The notes under the pieces were generated by a model, which was given only the letters and a program-made list of their open reading frames with translations, searched no databases and was not told where the DNA came from. Of a stretch of 64,000 nucleotides of DNA, positions 23,779 to 34,375 are shown in pieces. Numbering within the stretch: the stretch's first letter is position 1; each line of letters begins with the position of its first letter. Origin of the DNA: Lepus europaeus (Eukaryota; Chordata; Mammalia; Lagomorpha; Leporidae); NCBI RefSeq assembly GCF_033115175.1, contig NC_084832.1, forward strand, positions 8,359,342 through 8,423,341, in the 5' to 3' direction. The position numbers were made by a program, and so were the translations under genes.

Positions 23779-24437
23779 TTTTTTTTTTAAGATTTATTTA
23801 TTTGGGGCCGGCACCGTGGCACAGTAGGTTAATCCTTCGCCTGCAGCGCAGGCATCCCATATGGGCGCCGGTTGTAGTCCCAGCTGCTCCTCTTCCAACC
23901 CAGCTCTCTGCTTATAGCCCGGGAAAGCAATGGAGGATGGCCCAGGTGCTTGGGCCCCTGCACACGCATGGGAGACCTGGAAGAAGCTCCTGGTTCCTGG
24001 CTTCGGATTGGTGCAGCTGTGGATGTTATAGCCATTTGGGGAGTGAACCAACGGAAGGAAGAGCTTTCTCTCTGTCTCTCTCACTCTCTTTGTCTGTAAC
24101 TCTACCTCTCAAATAAATAAATAAAATCTTTTAAAAAAAGATTTTATTTATTTATTTGAAATTTACAGAGAGTTACAGAGAGACACAGGCAGAGAGAGAG
24201 AGAGAGAGAGAGAGAATCTTCCATCTACTAGTTCACTCCCCAAATGACCGAAACAGGCAGAGCTGGGCCAATCTGAAACCAGAAGCCAAGAGTTTCTTCT
24301 GGGTCTCCCCCATGGGTGCAAGGGCCCAAGCACTTGAACCATCTTCTACGCTTTCCTGTCCATAAAAGAAAGCTGGATCGGAAGTGGAGCAGCCAGGTCA
24401 GGAATTGGTGCTTTACCCTCTACATCACAGTGCCACC
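23779..24437 (-). mobile_element. C-type SINE, antisense, split by a younger SINE
   Basis: The tail part (ttttttttaagatttatttattt, 23780-23802) is separated from the body (24138-24437, ending cacagtgccacccc) by the sense SINE at 23804-24137. The outer flanks aacacagcaac and aacacagccac support a single original insertion. Confidence 0.88.
23804..24137 (+). mobile_element. C-type SINE nested in another SINE's tail
   Basis: Complete copy: head ggggccggcaccgtggcacag, B-box-like ggttgtagtcc, and an aaataaataaataaaatctttt tail. It landed in the T-rich tail of the antisense SINE; the A/T-rich junction words recur on both sides. Confidence 0.92.
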
Positions 24438-24646
24438 CCAACACAGCCACTTTTAAGGGAAATTCTCAGTTTGGGGCACACAGAAGAGAGAGAATGCCAT
24501 GAAGTAGAGATAGTAACACACGTAGCAATCCACCAAGAGAAAGACTCAACTTATATCATTAACACAAGAGTGAGAATCCAAGTTCATCAGATAGTAGACA
24601 ATCATAAAAGAATTTTAAAATAAGTATGTTAAGAATAAAGTAGCAT

Positions 24647-24955
24647 GGCCGGCACCATGGCTCACTTGGCTAATCCTCCGCCTGCTGCGCCGGCACCCCG
24701 GGTTCTAGTCCTGGGTAGGGTGCCGGGTACTAGTCCCAGTTGCTCTTCTTCCAGTCCAGCTCTCTGCTGTGACCCAGGAGGGCAGTGGAGGATGGCCCAG
24801 GTGCTTGAGACCAGGAGGAAGCACCTGTCTCCTGGCTTCAGATTGGCACAGCACCGGCCATAACAGACATGAGGGGAGTGAACCAACAGAAGAAAGACCT
24901 TTCTCTCTGTCTCTCTCTCACCGTCTATAAATCTACCTGTAAAAAAAAAAAAAAA
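24647..24955 (+). mobile_element. C-type SINE, young type
   Basis: Head ggccggcaccatggctcacttgg and an A16 tail. Perfect repeat aagaataaagtagca before the head and after the tail. Confidence 0.94.
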
Positions 24956-24966
24956 AGAATAAAGTA

Positions 24967-25225
24967 GCAGGCCTTTAGTCTAGCCATTAAGATAGCATAC
25001 TTCACGTCTGAGTAACTGGGTTTGGTATCTGACCACACCCTTGAGTCAACATTCCCACAAATGCAGATCCAGAGAGGCAGCAGGCAGGTTCCTTCTGTTC
25101 ACGTGGGAAATCAGGATTTCATGCCAACCTTCCAGCTTTGAATGGGCCTGGTCCTGGACATTACAAGTATTTGAGGAACAGACCAAAACATTGGATCTCT
25201 CTCTGTGCCTGGATGACTCTCTTTT
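24967..25225 (+). mobile_element. Old C-type SINE variant
   Basis: Head caggcctttagtctagccattaagatagc resembles the copy at 61663. The body is diverged and ends in ctctctctgtgcctgg. Confidence 0.65.
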
Positions 25226-25627
25226 AATAGAAAACATATAATTAATTAATAATCAGCAAAAAAAATCAAATGCATAAGAGCAGAAGAGACACCATGAAAA
25301 GAGTAGTCATAGTAAAAAAAAACAAAGAAGCAATGTATAGAAATGAAAAATTAAAAGTAATTTGGAAAATTCATCATATCATGTGGAAAAAAAATCATGC
25401 AAAAGGATAAAAGTATTAGAGACAATTCTAAGAAAGAATACAAAAGAAGAGCTTGGAAAGATACCCATTTATCATTAGGGGTTTGCAAATTAAATCAATA
25501 ATAAGATACTACTCCACATCTATTACAATGATTAAACTTTACAATAATGACAATATAAAGTGTTGACAGGGATGTAGAACAACAAGAACCTTCATGCATT
25601 GACGTTGGGAATGCAAAATGCCTCAGC

Positions 25628-25982
25628 TGTTGAGGTGGATTTGTTCTGAGAGGAGCAGCGTGGTAGGGGCAAGAGGTTCAGAGTCACCATACAGACCCCG
25701 GTAGCCAGGTGAAAGCAGGCCAGAGGCGAGCAGCTTGCAGACTCCTTTATTTCAGTTGGTACAGTAGCTTATATAGCCAAGGCAGCCAATCTGGTCAAGG
25801 GGCGGTCTATGCCCTAACCAATCACAGCCTGTTGCCAGGCAGTTTCCAAATCCATCCAATCACAGCCTGTTGCAAGTCAGGCTCCATTGTCATGTGGTTT
25901 CCAAAACCATCAAGTCACAGCTTGTTGCCAGGCAGTTTCCGTTGCCGTGGCCACCTTAGCATGGCTTTCTCATTCCAACAGA
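25628..25982 (-). mobile_element. Solo LTR, antisense, CCAAT-repeat family
   Basis: Same family as 29158-29561, in the opposite orientation. It runs tgttgaggtgg to cattccaacaga. The hexamer ctcagc stands directly on both sides (25622-25627, 25983-25988) and interrupts an L1M word. A 6-bp duplication is usual for class II (ERVK-like) elements. CCAAT occurs at 25786, 25818 and 25856 on this strand. No internal retroviral sequence adjoins it. Confidence 0.85.
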
Positions 25983-26227
25983 CTCAGCCACTTTGGAACA
26001 GAGTCTGACATATCTACAAAACTAAAGGGATTTTTTGTCATATGCCCCAGAAACTGTGTTTATTTTTACATATGTGTGCAAAAGCTTGCACAATAACATT
26101 TATAGAAGTTCTGTTCACAACTGCCAAAACATGGAAGCAACTTAGCTGCCCTTCAGTATGTAAAAGATAAATAAATTTTGGTAAATCCAAACAATGGATT
26201 GCTATTCAGTGTTGAAATAAACATGCT

Positions 26228-26573
26228 GGCCGGCGCCGTGGCTCAGTAGGCTAATCCTCCGCCTTGCGGCGCCGGCACACCGGGTTCTAGTCCTGGTCGG
26301 GGCACCAATCCTGTCCCGGTTGCCCCTCTTCCAGGCCAGCTCTCTGCTGTGGCCAGGGAGTGCAGTGGAGGATGGCCCAAGTGCTTGGGCCCTGCACCCC
26401 ATGGGAGACCAGGAAAAGCACCTGGCTCCTGCCATCGGAACAGCACGGTGCGCCGGCAGCAGCGCGCCTACCGTGGCGGCCATTGGAGGGTGAACCAACG
26501 GCAAAAAGGAAGACCTTTCTCTCTGTCTCCCTCTACTGTCCACTCTGCCTGTCAAAAATTAAAAAAAAAAAAA
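26228..26573 (+). mobile_element. C-type SINE, young type
   Basis: Head ggccggcgccgtggctcagtagg with many CpGs. The tail is A-rich. Flanks aataaacatgct before and after. Confidence 0.95.
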
Positions 26574-26636
26574 GAAAGAAACAATAAACATGCTAAGTCA
26601 CAAAAGACACGAACCTTAAATTCCTACCACCAAGTT

Positions 26637-26984
26637 GGCCGGCGCCATGTCTCAATAGGCTTATCCTCGTCCTGTGGCGCCAGCACACCAGGCTCTAGTC
26701 CCAGTCAGGGTGCCGGATTCTGTCCTGGTTTCCCCTCTTCCAGTCCAGCTCTCTGCTGTGGCCCGGGAGTGCAGTAGAGGATGGCTCAAGTCCTTGGGCC
26801 CTGCACCCGCATGGGAGACCAGGAGAGGCACCTGGCTCCTGGCTTCGGATCAGCGCTGTGCACCGGCTGCAGCGCACCAGTCACAGTGGCCATTGTGGGG
26901 TGAACCAACAGAAAAGGAAGACCTTTCTCTCTGTCTCTCTTTCTCTCTCACTGTCCACTCTGCCTGTCAAAAAAAAAAAAAAAA
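26637..26984 (+). mobile_element. C-type SINE, young type
   Basis: Head ggccggcgccatgtctcaatagg and an A16 tail. Flanks cctaccaccaagt and cctatcaccaagt are a near-perfect duplication. It sits 63 bp after the previous SINE in the same orientation. Confidence 0.94.
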
Positions 26985-27440
26985 TCCTATCACCAAGTCA
27001 AAGCATAAAGTCTGGAAGAGCTACAGGAATATGATCCAACTATTCCAAATTCTGGAAAAAACAAAGCTATGGGGACAAGGAAACAATAATTATTTCCATG
27101 GTCTCAGGAAAGGAATGAGTGAATAATTGGAGCACAAAAGGTTTAAAGGGAAGTGAAACAATTATGTATGATATAACACCAAGTGATTCCTGTGATTATA
27201 ATTGTCAAGACCTCAGGACGTAGAGCACCAGGAGTAGACCCTAACGTTCAGGATGAACTTCCAGTGATAATGGTGTGCCAGGGTAGGTTCACTGAGTGTA
27301 GGAAGCAGGCCACTATGGTTGGAGGTTGATAGTGGGGAAGGTTGTGTGTGTTTGGAAGCAATATTAGAGGGGAACACTCTGTACATTGTTCCATTTTGTG
27401 TGGATCTAAAACTACCTTAAAATATAAATCTTAATACAAA

Positions 27441-27929
27441 AAGAGAAAGAATAAGATGAAGAGGAAGATTTAATCTCAGGTACTTGGACAAATGGATCAA
27501 AATAGGGAGTCCAGAAATAATTATGAATATTTTATGCATTATCACCTAATATTGCATGCAAATGCAAATACCATGTATTTTGAGTGAAATATGTAAATAG
27601 CCCCCATATTCTTAGAAGATATGATTGAATATTTTTATATGACTTCAAGGTTCAAGGATCTTTAGCAAGGCTCAACACACACACACATGCATATGCACGC
27701 ACACCATGAAAGCAAAACTATACAAACTGATATCAATTATCAATGTAAGGAATTTGAAGACCAAACATACAAGAAAATATACTTTTAGAATGGTGGGTAG
27801 GGCACCATGATTAATTAACAACAAATCCACGTTTTTTTTCACAGAGATAGTTTAATCAGAATATAATAACAAATTTTGGTAGGATGTGGTAATGTAATCA
27901 CATGAGAAACCACTTGTTGACTATCAAAT
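27441..27929. other. Unassigned AT-rich DNA
   Basis: Nothing recognised apart from a short degenerate CA run near 27673. Confidence 0.5.
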
Positions 27930-28492
27930 CGAGTAGAAAAGGTTGCTTTTACATGGTTATCCAAGAGGAGCATGTGTCCACAAGCACAGTAAGTTCTCAT
28001 AGCAGTGGTCATTTCAGCACCATATAATAGCAAAAAATACAGAAATTTTGTAGCAAGCAATAATAAATTTTGAGTTATTATGCAGTGGAATTATGAGTCA
28101 TTTTTGGTGGGATATTATAGAAGAGTTAAATATAAAAATCCTGTGTATCAACACGCATCTTAGAAAACAATATAATTTTGAGTGAACAAATTAAATTAAA
28201 AATCAGTATATGTATTAATTTGCATGTTGAAAGAAATCAAAACTATAACAAACATGATTGATGAATGACGAATAAGAATTTGTTTTTCATCTAGGGAAAT
28301 TATTGGGAACAGGAGATGCTGGGATGTTAGTAATATCTGTAAAGTTTTATTCCTCTAAAAATAGAGAAACTTGAAACAAATACAACACAATGTTAACATC
28401 TGTTTAATCTTGGGGGTTGAAGTACAGAGGTCTGTTCTGCTATTTTCTTTATCTTCCCATATGTTTAAAGTGGTTTGTAATTAAAATAAAAC
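27930..28492 (+). mobile_element. Old L1M 3' end
   Basis: Landmarks: accatataatagcaaaaaat (28019), ttatgcagtggaattatgag (28077), gaaacttgaaacaaatacaacacaatgttaac (28367) and the closing tttgtaattaaaataaaac (28473). This is the layout of an L1M 3' UTR running to its A-rich end. Confidence 0.6.
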
Positions 28493-28732
28493 ACGGATGA
28501 GTAGGAATTACTCTGGTAGAAAAACATTGAAAATGCATCTCAAGCAGCAGGAAACAAAGGAATTGGAAAGATCTGAGAGAACAAGGTGGCTTATAGAAGC
28601 AGCAGAAAATTGATCTAAAATGGTGGTTATGTACCAAGAGAGATAGGGACTAATAAAGTGAATTAGAGTTTGATAACATCAGCGTCTTGTTTGTTGTCCT
28701 ATCAAATGCAAAGTCTGGTCACATAGATCAAT

Positions 28733-28961
28733 GTGGAGGGCACAATAATTATCCCCTCACTCTATCAGTATCCCAATCTCCAGAATCCATGAGTATAGTA
28801 CCAGGCAAAGAAGATTTGTGAGTAAATTTAAGAGCTCAGTATTGAGAAATTTTCTTGGATTTTTTAGATGTGAACTTAAGAGGGGGTCTTTAAAAGAGAG
28901 AAGCAGAAGAGTCATTTCAGTGGTGTGGATATGACTATAAAAGAAAATGTCAGTATGATGT
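28733..28961 (+). mobile_element. Ancient MaLR-like LTR, 5' half
   Basis: Words such as cccaatctccagaatccatgagtatagtacc and gagagaagcagaagagtc follow the layout of an old mammalian MaLR-type LTR. Its 3' half resumes at 34800, after the provirus. Subfamily not determined. Confidence 0.5.
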
Positions 28962-29157
28962 TGATAGAGACAGGAGACAGCAGAAGTCAGGGTAGATAGT
29001 CAAGGGTGCAAAGCATCCATTCCCTCAAGTACGACATAGAGAAGAAGGTGTGTGGAACAAAATGCTTCTCTACTTTAAATCAAGATAAAGGAACTGAAGA
29101 CAAAACAGGAGGAGGTTACAACTAGACCTGTCCAACAGCAGAAGCTAAGTTCCCAGC

Positions 29158-29561
29158 TGTGGTGGAATGAGAAGGCCATGCCAAGGTGGCCACTGGCAAG
29201 CGAGTGTCAGTTACTCAGGGATGGCTTTGAATCCCACCTGACAACAGAGCCTGCCTGGCAACAGTCTGAGATTGGATGGATTTGAAACCCACATGGCAAA
29301 CGGAGCCTGCCTGGCAACAGGCTGTGATTGGATGGCTTTGGAAACTGCCTGGCAACAGGCTGTGATTGGTTGGGGCATAGACCGCCCCTTGACCAGATTG
29401 GCTGGTCTGGGCTATATAAACTGTTGTACCAACTGAAATAAACGAGTCTGCGGGCTGCTTGCCTCAAGCCTGCTTTCACGTGACTCCCGGGGTCTGTGTG
29501 GTGACTCTGCGCCTCTTGCCCCCACCACGCTGCTCCTCTCAGAAACGAATCCACTGCAACA
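29158..29561 (+). mobile_element. Solo LTR nested in the 5' LTR, CCAAT-repeat family
   Basis: Starts tgtggtggaatgagaag and ends ccactgcaaca. The U3 part holds diverged tandem units built on cctggcaacaggctgtgattgg. ATTGG (inverted CCAAT, the NF-Y core) occurs at 29271, 29327, 29365 and 29397. The second family member is the antisense copy at 25628-25982. No target duplication is clear here. It interrupts the 5' LTR alignment with 34376-34799, so it is younger than the provirus. Confidence 0.85.
29413..29442 (+). promoter_or_regulatory. TATA box and polyadenylation signal in the solo LTR
   Basis: tatataaa at 29413-29420 lies 12 bp after the last ATTGG box. aataaa follows at 29437-29442. This is the expected U3/R core of an LTR promoter with a close polyadenylation signal. 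Activity is not known. Confidence 0.7.
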
Positions 29562-29817
29562 TTGTTGAGAAATCAACTGCAGCATCCAGCAGCCTGAAGC
29601 TCATTGGTGACTAAATGTTCCCAAAAACCTGTACAAACTTCCTCATACTCCCAAATGTATAAACCCCTGCACACCATGATGGCGGCCCTTCTCCAAGGTC
29701 CTCTCCCTTGTGTGGGAGTTTCTCTTACTTCAGTAAACTTGGCTTCTGTGCTCATCTTTCCTTGTCTGTGCTCCTCATTCTGCACTGTCATGAAACACAG
29801 ACTCCTGCAGCATTGGC

Positions 29818-29834
29818 TGGGGCTCATCCAGGAT
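29818..29834 (+). other. Retroviral primer-binding site, tRNA-Pro-like
   Basis: tggggctcatccaggat, just after the 5' LTR, matches the tRNA-Pro type primer site of gammaretroviruses except for a one-base deletion and two G-to-A changes. Both changes are at CpG positions, consistent with methylation decay. Confidence 0.75.
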
Positions 29835-31050
29835 TGTCAGAAGGCTGGCTAGAGGTGGACTGCTTTTCCTTCACTGTTGTCGGAAATCCTTGCTCTCCCC
29901 CTTAGTCCTCTATCAAGTAAAAACGCCAGGCATCTGTCAACCAGTTAAAGGTGGTCAGCGCAGTTGCTGGTCTTAAGGGCTCAGATGTTAGACTTGCTGG
30001 GATAGAAGCGATTAGTCTCCCACTGCCTTCTGTCACTTGGAATGTTGGTCATGCTGTGCCTCAGTTTACTTCCATGCACATCTGCCTGAAGCCTGAGCCT
30101 GGGATGAAGTCTGGGAGCAACTGAAGCTTTAAGGCTGGCATTAGCAGAAAGCTCCTGGACTGGACAGACTCTGAATACCTGTCAGGATTTCAGGCCAGAT
30201 TAAATCTACATTTTGTTCTCTGTTCATGCCTACTTTACCACCTTCCCATGGTGTTCCTCTCGGCTCCCCATCTTACTCTCCTCATGACTTCTGGCCACTT
30301 CCTTTGCCTTGTAACTTCTCCACTCCTCCTCCATTAAATCTGCTTGACCCTGCTTCCTCCTCTTAATCTGGCTTTTCTGGGCCACCTTACTTAGCCTCAG
30401 CAAACCTTTGGTGTCCCCTCTGTAGGCTAAGGTTGTCTTTTTAGACCCCAGTCTTCTGATTCCCCTGAAATACTGAAGGCTATACTAGACTATACTCTCT
30501 ATTGTCAGGTACTGCATGGCACATGTCCAGGAACCTCGGATTTTCAGATCTTCTTTCGGCAGGTTCTCCTTATAATAGCCCACCATTTGGAGGTGGTCCA
30601 CTGTGGTAAGCTTCTCCTCCACTAGTTTCCTTGTCTAATCGTCCTGATGTGAGGAAGCTCACTTTTCTTGCAAAGTCTTGCCTTTAGAGTTTTAACTGAG
30701 AGCCTTTTCAGGAAGCCCATTTTCAGATACTTGCCTTCTAGTCAATGCAAACCATAAAGCCACATAAGAAGTTGCTCAAATCCCAAGGAATCAAGAGCAA
30801 ATGTGAGGGTACAAGTAAAACTATCTACTCCTATTCTCTTACCTCTCCCTGTTGTGAGCTCCATGGCAGTGTGTTCCCATAGCCAAGGAACCTGAGCAAA
30901 TCCTCAAGTGATAAGAGACAAAACTTAGGGACAACTTTGTTTCTTGTCCTCTCATTTCTGATAGGAAATAGGCTATCTTCCATGGGCACCACTTGGGGTG
31001 CACCACTGGGCACTGAGATACTTTTGATCCTCAAACTTGGAGAAAAATGA
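29835..31050 (+). other. Provirus leader and decayed gag start
   Basis: Follows the primer site and precedes recognisable gag. It is CT-rich and has no long frame. It probably holds the packaging leader and the start of gag, but no motif could be assigned. Confidence 0.5.
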
Positions 31051-31059
31051 ACTTTTATT

Positions 31060-32240
31060 TTTATGCACTATTGCAGAGACGTGACACAAAGGGGAAATGG
31101 TAACTGCATTCCCCAAGTATATCTCTTCTATTACAAGATAGGAATATGGTCTGTGATCTCTTATGTCCAGGCAGTATTTTCCCTGGGAGATAAACCAGAA
31201 CTTTGCCAACTATGTAAAGCAGACCTGGTGCTATTTGCAGCAGATACCCTCATGACCCCAACTGTCCACTGTTCTCTGTCTGCTATAGAGCCTCCTGCAC
31301 AGTCTACACCAATCCATCTTCCTATCTCTTATGCTTCCCTATCAGGGGATAACTATTAGAAAGCAGGAAACCGGACTGCCAACTACTATTTTACCCTTCC
31401 AGAAAATTCTCACAGGGCTTGGTGGTCCTATGCATGTCCAGGCTACTTTTCCTCTTCAGGACCTTGGACAGTTGAAGGGAGACTTGAGTAGATTTCCCAA
31501 TGCCTATGTTAAATACACAGAGGTTTTCCAGATTTCAACTCAGTTCAGTGAGATCTCCTGTAGATATGTAATGCCACTCCTAAATCAGACCCTAACAGGA
31601 AATGGTAAACAGAGGACTTTCAAAACTTTTGGGGCTGAACTTTATACTGATTTTATAGCCTCACCTAATCAGGGACCTCAATAGCTTCTATATCCTACAG
31701 GAAAGCAAACTGTTCCTCAGGAATAGCATTGCTCTAAATGCAAAGCAAAGCATATGATCCAGTAGATGACTGAAAGTTTTTCATTGCTTGTTTCTTGGAG
31801 GGACAAAGCAGGGTCAGGACCAAGCCCTTAAATTACAACAAACTTATAATAGACCAGGACCATGAAAAAAACCCTTGACCTTCTCAGAGAGACTGAGAGA
31901 GGCTTTAGTTAAGCATACCTTCCTATCTCAGTTGAAGGGTAGACAATCCTAAAGGAAAAGTTCATTACCCAGTCAGCCTCAGATACTAGAAGAAAAATTT
32001 AGAAATGGTCTATTGGAATAGAAAATACATTAGAACATATCTCTAAGGTCATCACTTCCATATTTTTTATAATCAGGACCAGGATGAGACCTAACAATGA
32101 GAGCGAAGGGATAAGAAGAGGGTCACAGATATGGTAGTGGCTTTATGGTCACACTGACTTGATGGACTTGAGGTGTCCCAAAGTACAGTGGGTGTGGTCA
32201 CATGGAGCACATCAAGAAGGAATGTCCACATCCTGGATTC
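31060..32240 (+). pseudogene. Retroviral gag remnant (matrix, capsid, nucleocapsid)
   Basis: Frames at 31063-31359 and 31331-31684 overlap in different phases, so gag is frameshifted. The second contains a recognisable capsid segment: DLGQLKGDLSRF followed by VMPLLNQTLT, a class I ERV capsid pattern. Capsid-like sequence continues in broken form to about 32090. A nucleocapsid zinc-knuckle spacing (C-X2-C-X4-H-X4-C) is readable at 32184-32225, but its first position is Tyr (tac, 32184-32186). Gag builds the virion shell; this copy cannot be translated as one product. Confidence 0.75.
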
Positions 32241-32439
32241 CAGAATACAAACAAACAAACGAAATCCCCAAAATACCACCCTATCCTGTTTGCATTGAGG
32301 ATCACTGAAGGAAGGACTGCCCCCAGAGAATAAGGTCAATAGTTGCAGGCTCCCCTCTCGGATGACCTGTCAGGACTGAAGTAATCTGGGGATTCTCCTA
32401 CCCACACCATCAGCTCTCAGGAGTCCTGAGTGATCCTAG

Positions 32440-33500
32440 GTATAGAAGGTAAGGAAACTGATTTCCTCCTAGACCCTGGAGCTGCCTTTTTTGTCTTTCT
32501 AGCAAATCCAGCCCCTCATCCTTTGGCATAACAGTGAAGTATCTAAGGAAAGGCCTTAGTTACATATTTTACCTAGCCTCTAAGTTGTAGCTGGATTTTT
32601 TTTTAAACAAGTGCCTTCCTTATCATAGCAAAGATCCCAGCTTTCCCTGTAGGAAGACATTAATTATCCTGGAGGGGGGTAATTGTCCTTGTGACCCAGG
32701 ACAGTCTTTATGTCTTCCCCTGATTGAGACAGAAACTAAACCAGAGGTTTGGACAACCCAGAGAATGATTGGTTAAGCTATAATTGCCATGCCCATCCAC
32801 ATCCATTTAGGCAGGTCTTATTGAGAAACCTCTCAAAATGCTCCCATCCACAGACTACTCCTCTGCTTTATGTTGGTGATATAGGCAACTTCCTAGTGGA
32901 GAGGGACTACAACGTTTCAAAGTCTAAGGCCCAGTTCTGCCAGTCCTCAGTAAATTACGGCTGATTTTAGCTGAAGGTACCAATAGGAAGTAAAGTTATA
33001 GAGGGAGTTATAAGCATGGGAATGTATTCTTAGTTATGGGAAGAAAAGAAAGAGGATTTTAATGGAAACATGTTTTGGATAAAAAAGAGGAAATAAAGGG
33101 AAAAATTATGTTATTATAGAAGGTTTGCGGAACTTGATTTTTGTGTTAAATGAGGATGGATGAGGAAGGATGAGCAAACAAAGATTGGAGCAAACCCTGG
33201 AACAAGGAACCTGCAGAGCACGATATGCAATGGTCACTCTAGAAGAGACCACTGAGAGCTTTCCTCTTCCCCTGAATACATGTGCTCAACTAGCAGAGAT
33301 AATATCTGTGATGAAGGCCCTAAAGCTGAGCAGGGATAAGGAAGTTAATGTCTACACAGACTCTGTGTTTGCCTTTTTGGTCCTCTATGCATAGCTAAAA
33401 CAGCTGCTACTGTTGCCAATCTTGCCCCAGGGTGAGGACTTACATATCATGAGGTGGCCTGTCAAGCCCTGACCCAGTCACTAGAATGGACTTTTCACAG
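32440..33500 (+). pseudogene. Retroviral pol remnant (protease, RT, RNase H)
   Basis: A retropepsin start is readable at 32442-32500 (GKETDFLLDPGAAF); the residue after the catalytic Asp (32472-32474) is Pro instead of Ser or Thr. A short reverse-transcriptase piece lies in the frame 32749-32964; its active-site segment reads YVGD at 32869-32880, so the first catalytic Asp of that pair is lost, and sequence on both sides is deleted. An RNase H piece at about 33290-33380 includes VYTDS with its Asp. No integrase core was recognised; a SINE lies just after. It is non-functional. Confidence 0.75.
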
Positions 33501-33540
33501 CAGTAGGGATGCCTTTGTTGGGAGTTCTTGCTCACTAACC

Positions 33541-33868
33541 CCCCCCCCCTTTTTTTAAAGATTCATTATTTATTTTAAAGACAGAGTTACAAAAGGCAGA
33601 GATGGAGAGAGATCTTCCATCTACTGGTTCACTTCCTAGATGGCCACAACCACTGAAGCCGGTCTGATCCGAAGCCAGGGGTCTGGAGCTTCTTCCAAGT
33701 CTCCCATATGGGTGCAAGGGTCCAAGCACTTGAGCCATCCTCTGCTGCTTTCTCAGGCCATAATAGAGAGCTGGATTGGAAGTAGAGCAGCCAGGATTTG
33801 AACCAGTGCCCATAGGGGATGCTGGCACTGCAGGCGGTGGCTTTACTCACTACGCACAGCACCTGCCC
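33541..33868 (-). mobile_element. C-type SINE, antisense, in the provirus
   Basis: Starts with a short C run and tttttttaaagattcattatttatt. It ends gcacagcacctgcccc. The perfect 10-bp repeat ctcactaacc at 33531-33540 and 33869-33878 marks the insertion, which is later than the provirus. Confidence 0.93.
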
Positions 33869-34079
33869 CTCACTAACCTCTTTGACAGAAATGGTCATGG
33901 ATGATTATCTCATCTTCTCCATCTGCTAGCAGAATAGGGAGGGGAAATTAATAAAATATCGCACTTATACCAAGAACTCAGAACAGGTTGAACCTGACAT
34001 CAGACAGATCTATAAAGAAGCCACCTGTATAATAAATTCAACAAAAAAAAAATGAACATCTCTTGGTCCCTATATTGCC

Positions 34080-34220
34080 TAGATTTTCCTGTTAAGGCTA
34101 CTTGCCATCATCCTCGTACTTTTGCTGTTTGCCCCTCATACTCACCTGGATCTCTTCTTCCATTTTATTTCCTCTCACATACAGACAATCAAGCTACAAA
34201 TGACACTATACACTGACCCA
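34080..34220 (+). pseudogene. Retroviral env transmembrane tail remnant
   Basis: Only the membrane-spanning segment and cytoplasmic tail of the envelope transmembrane subunit are recognisable: a run of Leu/Ile/Val near 34090-34130, then FHFISSHIQTIKLQM ending about 34203. The surface subunit and fusion region are absent, so no envelope protein can be made. Confidence 0.7.
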
Positions 34221-34365
34221 CAGGAAACCAATTCCTTCTATTATGTGTCCTTCGACAGACATTCTGAGAGGTATCTCTGCTGGTTTCCCTCACTGCCCTT
34301 GGCCAGAGAAGTAAATACAGGCAGTGTCACTCCTGTTCCCTATTGAAAGTATTCTGACCTCTTCA

Positions 34366-34375
34366 GAGGGAGGAT
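34366..34375 (+). other. Polypurine tract before the 3' LTR
   Basis: agagggagga lies immediately before tgaaagagacagg, the 3' LTR start. In retroviruses this tract primes plus-strand DNA synthesis. It is short here. Confidence 0.55.

Larger units (their letters stand above)
25250..27440 (+). mobile_element. Old L1M 3' portion, interrupted by an LTR and two SINEs
   Basis: The L1M order is clear once the insertions are set aside: tttgcaaattaaatc (25482), agtgttgacagggatgtagaaca (25559), gggaatgcaaaatg (25608), then cagccactttggaa (25986), aacatggaagcaact (26128), aatggattgctattcagtg (26193), acacaaaag-like words near 26600, and a 3' UTR to about 27440 (gataatggtgtgcca near 27266). The insertions are at 25628-25982, 26228-26573 and 26637-26984. 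Confidence 0.8.
28962..29812 (+). repeat. 5' LTR of the provirus, split by a nested LTR
   Basis: Begins tgatagagacagg and ends ctcctgcagca. Without the nested insert it is about 447 bp and aligns along its length with the 3' LTR (shared landmarks gcccattccct-like, acaaaa..cttctctac, cattggtgactaaatgtt). The primer site starts six bases after its end. Confidence 0.82.

Noticed and set aside
26349..27126. Frames of 142 and 150 codons
   Set aside because: They read across two adjacent young SINEs.
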